From Bacteroidales bacterium (GTDB lineage: Bacteria > Bacteroidota > Bacteroidia > Bacteroidales > P3), in NCBI GenBank assembly GCA_021443125.1, contig JABUUQ010000002.1, positions 157,491 through 162,654 of the forward strand: a stretch of DNA of 5,164 nt, given 5' to 3'. The notes under the pieces are model-generated. The model ran no database searches and was not told the origin of the DNA. It was given only the letters and a program-made list of their open reading frames with translations. Position numbers and translations under genes: made by a program. Shown here in pieces: positions 1 to 5,164 of this stretch (within the stretch, counting starts at the first letter, position 1; each line of letters opens with the position of its first letter).

Positions 1-3000
1 ATCCAGTTGTATGTTTGGGTTGCACCGCCGTTGATTATATAGGTTATATTTGCCGATGTAAGCATATTGCTACCCATATTGACCAACCTTAGTTTGATGT
101 CTTGCGTTGCTTCGTTTACAAATCGTTCTGGAGAAAGGAATCTTACCAATTGAGCATTGTTGTCTTCTATTGGTCGGATATCTACAAGGTAGTCCTCAAT
201 TTCTCCTCTTGGTATTGCTGTATTTGCTTCGAAAATATGCTCTACATCGTCTTGAGCAAGCATTATACGCATACGAGTCTTGCCATAAACATTGTTTGCA
301 GGAACATTTACAAGCATTCTGTTGATGCTTTGGTCTGGTTTGACTGTATCTGAATAAACACGCTCTGTAACGCCTTCGAATACACCGTCTCTGTTCCAGT
401 CTATATAAACTTTCATCCAGCCTCCTGGTGTTTGAGATAAGCCCATTGTTGGTGCTTTTGCGTTATAGACAAGCAATGAGTCTGATGTGCCTCTGAACAA
501 TACCACTGGGTCGACAGATTGAGTATAGTTGGTGTAGGTGTCCTCTCCTGCTACTGATGAGTTGTCCATTGTACCCATTTGAACTCTTACTATATCAAGA
601 GATTCGCCGTTGTTTACCGTAGCATTGCCGTAGATTGTATTGCCGTTGGTTGGTTTGTAGTCGTAGCGTTCAATAACTGTGTCGTTGGTTTCAACAATAT
701 CGCCTGTTGCCTTTACCCAACCTATTATTTGGTAGGTGCTAGTTGTTGGCATATCGATAAGGGTGTTGAATTTATATACATAGGTTTGGTCTGGAGCAAC
801 AACATCGTGGCAAGTTTCCGTTACAACTACTGGTGTTCCGTTTGTACCTTCTTTGTATTGGTAACTTACTTCGAAGTTAGTTGCGTTTTGTGTTCCATAG
901 TTTACAAGTTCTATGCTTACAGTGTCTTGCTCTACATATACAAGACCATTAGGGTAGCCTGTTGTTGGGTTGCTAAGTGGTGATTTGATAGATAATGCAG
1001 CCATATCCACAGGAAGTCTGTCTCTAAGCACCACCTGAACCTCTGACAACTCACTTGCACAAGGATAAGAGCCAGTAAGATTTACTTTAAGGTAGTAGGT
1101 GTGGTCTTGGAACATTCTGTCTGGTGTTGTGTAGTTCTTTGAAGTGTTGTAGTTTGAAGGAGCATAGATAGGGTCTTGGTCGTTTTGGTTGTAGTACCAT
1201 TTTATTGCAAGACTGTTCTCTTGTTCTGCAGAAGGATGTCCTATTGTACCGTAGTAGATAGTGTCGTTGTGGCCGATAGGAGGATTTGGAGAAACACGAG
1301 AATTGACTGTAATGTATGCAGATGTATCGTTTGAGTTGGTACCAGAAGGAACATGGTCAAGGTCGAAAGAAGTGTAGGTTCTAAGTTGAAGAGCCACATC
1401 TGATGTGCCTGTTGGGTATAGGTTGGCAGTTTGATTGAATACATAAGTTATGGTTGCATTCTTTTGAAGTGATTGAACAAGTCCTAAGTCTGGGTCGGTA
1501 TATGGGAAGTTAAGCTGTTCTGTAACTGTAAGGTCTGGTCGTCCCACAACTTCGTAGGTTACATAAACAGTATGAGTGTTGTCTATTGTTTTTTCACCCT
1601 TGTTTTGAATTTCCGCCTTAATAGGCACGCTATACAACTGGCAGCGTTCTGTGATTGGTACAGTTTTCTTTAGATATATATTGTATGCAGGAATAACCTT
1701 GATATTTACGCTTGCTGTGTCGTTGTAGCCCACTGTATCGTTTTCAAGAATTGTATATACTTCCAAATACAAAGAGTCTGTATAAGGGTCGTTTAGTGGA
1801 GGAGTCATTTGAGCAGTGAAAGTATAGTCTGCTTCTTCCATTGAGGCAAGAGTCTGGTTGTATGTGCCTGTGATGGTTTGAAGTGTTGTGCCGTTTGCAG
1901 ATGATTTCAAGTTAGCCACAAGGTTGATATTGTTGCAACTATATGAACCAAAGTTCTTTATTGAAACTGTAACTGTGAATGGATCGTTTTCAACATAAGG
2001 ATTGTTATATACAGGTGCGATAATTTGTGTTACACCAGCATCGTTTTCTGCAAAGATGTATTCGTAGGCTCCCATTGTTGGGTGAGGAGAAACAGGACGA
2101 GTGTAGCCGTATTTATCCACACTGACTTCCTCTATAGGTTCTGCACCATAAACTATATCGGTTGGATATTGAATTGCAAGTACAGAGTCTGATTCAAATG
2201 GATTAAGCACGCTTACTGATGCTTCGTCCATAGAGTTTGCTGTTCTTAGGGCGTCAAGATTTGCTATGTTTGCTCCCCAATATGCAAACTTGGTTCCTGT
2301 TGTGTAGTAGTTGTTGTTGTTAGAGATTGTTATGGCGTCTGTGTTTTGAACCTGATAAGCCAAACCATTGCCTGCGTTTTCAAAGTTGTTGTTTCTTACA
2401 ACTATGTTGGATGCTTGGGCTCCTACCCTCATTGCTACAGATGCCTGAGAGTTGGTGCTTGGTTTCATTCTTACTGTGTTGTAATATACATATACATAAG
2501 AAGAAGAATCCACATCTATACCCATTGAGGCAATTGCTGTTGAGGCTGTTACGCCGTTGATACCCAAAGCATTGTTATATACAAGCATAGGGTCCATCAT
2601 ACCAAAGTCAGAACGTTTGATATTGATACCATAACGCACCTTGTTGGACTCTGTAACAAATATATCGTTGGTGTTGATTGTTGAGTGTCCAGAGATATTG
2701 TTTACAGAGATAGCTTTGCCTTCCACTGTTGCTGCATAAGCTCTTATTTTGTTGTTGCTTATTGTAACATTTTCGTAAGAATCCAAAGCAATAGCGCCTG
2801 TTGTGAATACAGAGAATGTACAATTGTTTATTATAATGTTGTTTGAAAGGCTGTCGTCTGGCATAGGAGCAGATGATAGCATTACCTTGCCATTATAGAA
2901 CTCGTCATTCTCGAATTTTGTATTTATGTTTTGTCCTGTAAGAGATACCAAAGTTGTTCCTGTTGCTGTTGGAGCAGAGAATACAACATCTGTGAAATTG

Positions 3001-5164
3001 ATATCTTGTGTATTGTTCAATACCACCATATTTGGATAAGCATCACTTGCACATTGTATGTCTAGGTTCTCGAAAGATATGTATGATGCCTCATTAAGAA
3101 CAAGTGTTGTGTTGGTTGTTGAGCCTGTTGCCGTATAGGTTATTATAGGTTTTGTTGCTCCAACACCCTTGAAGGTTATGGTATTGTCTTGAGAAACACC
3201 ATTGATTGCAGGTATCTCTATTTGTTCGTTATAGGTTGCAGAAGCAATGTTGAACACTACAGGTCCGCAAACGCCAGACTGTTCCAATGCAAGAATAGCT
3301 TCGTTTATTGAGTTGTAGTCGGCATTGTCTGCTGCTATGTTAGAGATTGTATATTCCACTGCAGAGGTGTTGTTACCCAAACAAGCAGAGAATTGTATTG
3401 AAGCAGTATCGTTGGTATTTACGTTGTCGCAATCCTTTTCCACATAGGCTGTAAGAGTTATTGCACCTGGGTTGAAGATATAAGGGAGAAGCGTAACAGT
3501 GTCTATCTCTCCAGATGCAAGGTTGCCTGTCCAGTTGCTAACTTGCTCTGTGCCGTTATTTACTGTGTATTTAATTGTTACATCTGTCAAAGCATCTGCA
3601 CCATAATTCTTTATGGCAACCTTCACAGGCACTTGAATACCAGACATTACTATTTCTTCGTTTGGTTCAATTATTTCAGCCAAAGCAACTTCGCAAACAG
3701 GGCTTTGTTCTATTGAAACAGTAAGAGGAACTCTTGTGCTTGAGCAACCAAACTTATCTACATTGAACTTCATGTTTGGAAGTTCTTGATAGGTTGATGT
3801 TGGGTTGCCTGTGTATGAACAAGCATTAACGCTGGCATTTCTATAAGAACGTGTTGCGTCGTAGGCGGTTGTTGATTTATAGGTACATACACTTGAGTTG
3901 GTGTTTGGTGAAGAGAAGCAAACTTCAACAACAAGATTTGAAACTCCATCCCAATAATAAGGTGTGTCGAATACAAGGGTTTTCCATCCTGTAGAAGTTG
4001 AAGTGAAGCCTATAGAGTCTGAAGTATATACTGTTGTAAGGTTAGAGAACCATTCGCTTGCTTGGTCTTGTGTTGTTGTGGTAAGTTTAAGGTTGAAGTC
4101 CAACACTCTTGCTGCAGGTTGGTTTGAACCCACTGTTACTGTGCTTACATTGAATGAAAGACTATTCAAATTGCCTGCCTCCATACCAAGAGCAATAAGG
4201 TCTGCGGCACGAAGAAGGTATTGTTCCTTAACTTGTTTTTGTTTGCAGTTGAAAGGTGCTGGATAGGTGCTTGCTGTGTTGGCAGTTGTGCCTGTGCCTA
4301 CAACAACATCTTCGTTGGTTTGCAAAATAGCACCAGCATAGTATGTAGTGTTCTCATATAATAAAGGAGTGTTATAAGTGCCTCTTCCAAGTTCTGTTGT
4401 GGTTGTTGCATCTTCATACCAAACAACTATATCGTTGGATTGTGCAGTAAGTGTTGCACTTGTTGCATAAGGAATGCTTAGGTCTGCCACTGTTGGAGGA
4501 ACTGGAGTTTTCAAAGATGTGAAATCTAATGCTATTGTGTCGTTGAAAGTTATAACTTCTGAAGCCAAATCGACATTAAGCACAATGTGCAAATCTCTTG
4601 CTGCAGTAATAGCAGTCATATCTATTGTTGAGTTGAATGTATATAGTAGTGTGTCGAATGGCATTAGAGTGCTTGTGTAGTTTTCTGTAAATGAAGAAAC
4701 AAGTGTTGTGCCTTCATATACATTGCATACAAGAGGAATTGTTTCTGTTATAGGTGTTGCTCCAGAGTTTGTGATTTTTATTGTCAGTGTTTCGTTGCCA
4801 AGACCACAAGCAGAAGATGCGTTTTCGTGGTTGCTTACATACATATCCAATAAAGCCACATCGCCAGCAGGAGCATTGGTGATAACTACATTATATGGTG
4901 CTTTTTCTCCATAGCATCCGTTGTCGAAATAGATTTGCAAGTTGCTGTTGGTTGCACCCATAGACATAGGATTTGTTGCAGAAGAAACCTGCCATCCTGT
5001 TGCTGTGTTGGCTGTTCTTACAACACCTGCAACGCCTGTCATTGTAAGGTTGTTGTTGCTTGCCCAAACACTTGAAGGCACATTTGAAGCTGCGTTGAAA
5101 GTTGCTCCGTTCAAAGCCACAGCGTCTATTACATTGTTGTTGGCATCTGCAATTATGAATCCAG
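1..5164 (-). CDS. Giant multidomain secreted or surface protein (partial, open at both ends)
   Basis: One uninterrupted minus-strand frame covers the window: 1,720 full codons from base 5162 to base 3, with no stop and no frame change. The true start and stop lie outside. The product is Thr/Asn/Ser-rich, almost entirely predicted beta structure, with no membrane segment and only 18 cysteines, which suits an extracellular protein. The modules in order are a lamin-tail-like end, CARDB-like 1, Ig_7-like, a 'WDGVSNLVVEVCF' beta-sandwich, CARDB-like 2, a parallel beta-helix, CARDB-like 3 and 4, Ig_7-like 2, CARDB-like 5, GEVED and CARDB-like 6. This set is typical of large Bacteroidota surface or secreted proteins, often T9SS cargo. 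An adhesive or glycan-contacting role is inference only; no catalytic site is recognisable. No signal peptide or T9SS C-terminal domain can be seen because both ends are missing. Neighbouring genes and regulation are also outside the window. The frame is certain; the biological function is unknown. Confidence 0.97.
3..173 (-). repeat. CARDB-like beta-sandwich module 6 (cut by the window edge)
   Basis: Residues 1664-1720. It opens 'PIEDNNAQLVRFLSPERFVN' and continues 'ATQDIKLRLVNMGSNMLTSA' then 'NITYIINGG'. Residues 1695-1720 align without gaps to residues 519-544 of module 2, with 11 of 26 identical, including the shared N-x-G, L-T, N-x-G and N-W positions. The remaining strands and the expected Asn-Asp-Thr close lie past the left edge, which shows that the array of modules continues. 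Confidence 0.72.
177..641 (-). other. GEVED domain
   Basis: Residues 1508-1662. The first half has 'IVRVQMGTMDNSSVAGEDTY' then 'TNYTQSVDPVVLFRG', matching the 'I-x-x-V-x-x-G-x-x-x-N-x-S ... Y-x-(D/N)-Y-T' opening usual for this family. The second half has 'GGWMKVYIDWNRDGVFEG', then 'INRMLVNVPANNVYGKTRMR', 'IMLAQDD' and the name-giving motif as 'GEIEDYLVDI' (residues 1653-1662). GEVED domains are extracellular modules of about 80-150 residues in bacterial secreted proteins, of unclear exact function, often in T9SS cargo. The 'D-W-N-R-D-G-V-F-E' loop (1588-1596) looks like an acidic metal-binding, probably calcium, loop; the metal is inference. No cysteines occur in this domain. This is the most secure domain call in the window. 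Confidence 0.9.
663..1010 (-). repeat. CARDB-like beta-sandwich module 5
   Basis: Residues 1385-1500. It begins 'VDMAALSIKSPLSNPTTGYP', followed by 'QDTVSIELVNYGTQNATNF', 'APDQTYVYKFNTLIDM' and a close 'GDIVETNDTVIERY' with Asn-Asp-Thr at 1493-1495. The strand order and the 'Y-x-F-N-x-x-I-D-M' segment match module 1, where six of nine residues are the same. This is a clear CARDB-like copy, leading straight into the GEVED domain. Confidence 0.78.
1020..1286 (-). other. Ig_7-like domain, copy 2
   Basis: Residues 1293-1381. It shows 'LAIKWYYNQNDQDPIY', then 'NYTTPDRMFQDHTYYLKV' and a 'CASELSEVQVVL' end. The 'WYY' strand, the 'T-T-P' loop and the 'TYY' strand align with copy 1 at residues 219-280. 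Cys1368 sits in the last strand, in the 'x-C-x-S-x-x-S-x-(V)-x-V' pattern common in Ig-like domains of Bacteroidota. The role is probably structural spacing. Confidence 0.65.
1299..1688 (-). repeat. CARDB-like beta-sandwich module 4 (divergent, enlarged)
   Basis: Residues 1159-1288. The core strand is 'VPIKAEIQNKGEKTIDN', keeping the N-x-G position of the other copies, and the module ends 'GTNSNDTSAYITV' with Asn-Asp-Thr at 1278-1280. It is longer than the other copies, with extra sequence around 'VGRPDLTVTEQLNFPYTDPD' (residues 1206-1225). A 'ITYVFNQTANL' strand corresponds in position to 'YTFNSTIDM' in copy 1. It is the least typical of the complete copies. Confidence 0.6.
1701..2042 (-). 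repeat. CARDB-like beta-sandwich module 3
   Basis: Residues 1041-1154. It begins 'DAGVTQIIAPVYNNPYVEND', followed by 'FTVTVSIKNFGSYSC', which matches the 'V-x-V-x-(I/V)-K-N-x-G' strand of CARDB-like repeats. It ends with two Asn-Asp-Thr triplets, at 1141-1143 and 1147-1149 ('ENDTVGYNDTASVNI'). It follows the beta-helix directly. Similarity to the other copies is confined to these strands. Confidence 0.72.
2058..3365 (-). other. Right-handed parallel beta-helix domain (pectate-lyase-like fold)
   Basis: Residues 600-1035. An N-terminal cap reads 'YNSINEAILALEQSGVCGPV' then 'VFNIASATYNEQIEIPAING', the usual entry of PbH1-type beta-helices. Successive rungs follow: ISFENLDI (695), INFTDVVF (721), INTKFENDEF (746), IIINNCTF (776), VTISNNKI (799), LVYNNALG (860), VYVYYNTV (890), IVVRNNNF (920) and ITISNNNN (944). 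Adjacent clear rungs are about 23-31 residues apart, as expected for one turn of the helix, with Asn at the turns. The domain ends with 'PVSPHPTMGAYEY', the familiar 'G-A-(Y/F)-E' close of such domains in Bacteroidota. I see no conserved pectate-lyase catalytic pattern, so binding or scaffolding is as likely as catalysis; the ligand is unknown. About 436 residues is ordinary for such a domain. Confidence 0.87.
3381..3692 (-). repeat. CARDB-like beta-sandwich module 2
   Basis: Residues 491-594. It opens 'EVALAEIIEPNEEIVMSG' and has the hallmark strand 'VPVKVAIKNYG' followed by 'LTDVTIKYTVNNG' and 'NWTGNLASGEIDTVTL'. It ends with 'NVNTNDTASIQF', giving Asn-Asp-Thr at 584-586. This is the most canonical CARDB-like copy in the window and the one most similar to copy 6 at the left edge. 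Such modules usually serve as Ig-like spacers or adhesive repeats on the cell surface. Confidence 0.8.
3759..4256 (-). other. Beta-sandwich module with 'WDGVSNLVVEVCF' core
   Basis: Residues 303-468. It starts 'FNCKQKQVKEQYLLRAADL' and continues 'GMEAGNLNSLSFNV', then 'TGWKTLVFDTPYYWDGVSNL' running into 'VVEVCF' and a Cys-containing end near residue 448. I recognise this as a recurring module of Bacteroidota secreted proteins, in which a '(Q)-Y-(L/I)-x-x-A-x-(E/D)-L ... G-x-x-x-G-x-(I/L)-x-S-(L/I)-x-F' half precedes a 'F-x-x-P-(F/Y)-x-(W/Y)-D-G-x-S-N-(L/I)-(V/L)-(V)' half. It resembles a jelly-roll fold, possibly carbohydrate- or surface-binding, but I cannot name a family with certainty. Residues 471-490 ('FGCSSTRVPLTVSIEQSPVC') link it to the next module and carry two cysteines. 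Confidence 0.65.
4323..4508 (-). other. Ig_7-like domain, copy 1
   Basis: Residues 219-280. The pattern is 'ATLTAQSNDIVVWYEDA', then a Gly-Arg-Gly turn, then 'YNTPLLYENTTYYAGAI'. This is the signature of the short Ig-like domain of Bacteroidota secreted proteins (Ig_7 / CHU_C-associated type): a 'WY-(D/E)' strand, a 'G-x-(G)-x-x-(Y/F)-x-T-P' loop and a 'TTYY' strand. These domains act as structural spacers between functional modules. A second, more diverged copy is at residues 1293-1381. Confidence 0.75.
4521..4862 (-). repeat. CARDB-like beta-sandwich module 1
   Basis: Residues 101-214. It begins 'DVALLDMYVSNHENASSACG', followed by 'LGNETLTIKITNSGATPI', the classic 'x-V-x-(I/V)-x-N-x-G' strand of CARDB-like (cell-adhesion-related) repeats in Bacteroidota. 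A 'YTFNSTIDM' strand comes next (residues 174-182), and the module closes with Asn-Asp-Thr at 207-209. The family is thought to form Ig-like spacers or adhesive units. Two cysteines (119 and 146) lie in this module. It is diverged from the other copies, and similarity is at motif level. Confidence 0.7.
4926..5162 (-). other. C-terminal part of a lamin-tail-like (LTD) domain
   Basis: Residues 1-79. The segment opens with 'GFIIADANNNVIDAVALNG', resembling the 'D-x-x-G-x-V-(I/V)-D' strand of bacterial lamin-tail domains. It continues to 'VVRTANTATGWQVSS' and a 'P-M-S-M-G-A-T-N-S' end, which matches the usual closing 'R-x-x-(D/N)-T-x-x-x-W ... P-G-x-x-N' pattern. Lamin-tail domains are Ig-fold modules found in many secreted bacterial proteins, often beside nucleases or beta-sandwich repeats. 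The N-terminal strands are beyond the right edge. The assignment is by motif memory and is moderately secure. Confidence 0.6.

Noticed and set aside
102..353. Overlapping plus-strand open frames near the left edge
   Set aside because: They are antisense to the GEVED domain and show no protein-like features.
579..983. Plus-strand open frame of 134 codons
   Set aside because: It lies antisense to the GEVED and CARDB-like 5 coding region. Its product is rich in Cys, Tyr, Val and Phe with no recognisable domain, as expected from reading the complement of Asn/Thr-rich codons.
1241..1444. Minus-strand open frame of 67 codons in a different frame
   Set aside because: It is an out-of-frame shadow of CARDB-like module 4; similar shadows at 2608-2823 and 3770-3976 are rejected for the same reason.
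2310..2321. GTT trinucleotide run, possible microsatellite
   Set aside because: It encodes four Asn (residues 948-951) at a beta-helix turn. Similar short GTT runs elsewhere are Asn codons and show no extended tandem repeat.
2327..2560. Overlapping plus-strand open frames antisense to the beta-helix
   Set aside because: The Cys/Leu-rich products have no domain signal and the opposite strand encodes clear beta-helix rungs.
2058..3365. Active pectate lyase or other polysaccharide lyase
   Set aside because: The fold is supported but I found no catalytic motif, so an enzymatic name would be invented.
3964..4266. Plus-strand open frame of 100 codons
   Set aside because: It is antisense to the 'WDGVSNLVVEVCF' module, has no recognisable domain or convincing ribosome binding site, and contradicts the strongly supported minus-strand frame.
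4474..4914. Two plus-strand open frames of 68 codons near the right edge
   Set aside because: Both are antisense to the first CARDB-like and Ig_7-like modules, and neither product resembles a known protein.
1..5164. CRISPR array, insertion sequence, tRNA or rRNA, promoter or terminator
   Set aside because: No regular direct repeats with spacers, inverted-repeat ends, transposase frames or RNA-like structures are visible, and the continuous coding frame leaves no intergenic space.
1..5164. T9SS C-terminal sorting domain
   Set aside because: No such domain is in the visible sequence. The C-terminus is past the left edge, so T9SS export is only inferred from the domain company.

Overview
The whole window lies inside one very large protein-coding gene on the minus strand. 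Reading the reverse complement from base 5162 down to base 3 gives 1,720 consecutive sense codons with no stop, and the product makes sense throughout. The frame is open at both edges, so the start codon, any signal peptide, the C-terminus and any sorting domain lie outside. Residue numbers here count from the first complete codon (residue 1 = bases 5162-5160; residue n begins at base 5162-3(n-1)).

The product is a mosaic, Thr/Asn/Ser-rich, all-beta extracellular protein of the kind made by Bacteroidota, most likely Bacteroidales. The order from the N-terminal side (right edge) to the C-terminal side (left edge) is: the tail of a lamin-tail-like domain (1-79); CARDB-like beta-sandwich 1 (101-214); an Ig_7-like domain (219-280); a beta-sandwich module with a 'WDGVSNLVVEVCF' core (303-468); CARDB-like 2 (491-594); a right-handed parallel beta-helix (600-1035); CARDB-like 3 (1041-1154) and 4 (1159-1288); a second Ig_7-like domain (1293-1381); CARDB-like 5 (1385-1500); a GEVED domain (1508-1662); and the start of CARDB-like 6 (1664-1720, cut by the edge). 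All domain names come from reading motifs, not from a database search.

The Bacteroidota assignment rests on this domain set and on codon use (moderate-to-low GC, AGA preferred for Arg, frequent ATA for Ile, ACA for Thr). Proteins of this build are usually large surface or secreted adhesin-like proteins, often exported by the type IX secretion system (T9SS), but the part that would prove this is not in the window.

There are no other genes, RNA genes, mobile elements, CRISPR arrays, promoters or terminators that I can support. The plus-strand open frames are antisense shadows of this gene. The most notable points are the size of the protein, the diverged internal repeats that each end in an Asn-Asp-Thr signature, a beta-helix set among Ig-like modules, and many matches to the Bacteroides O-glycosylation motif.
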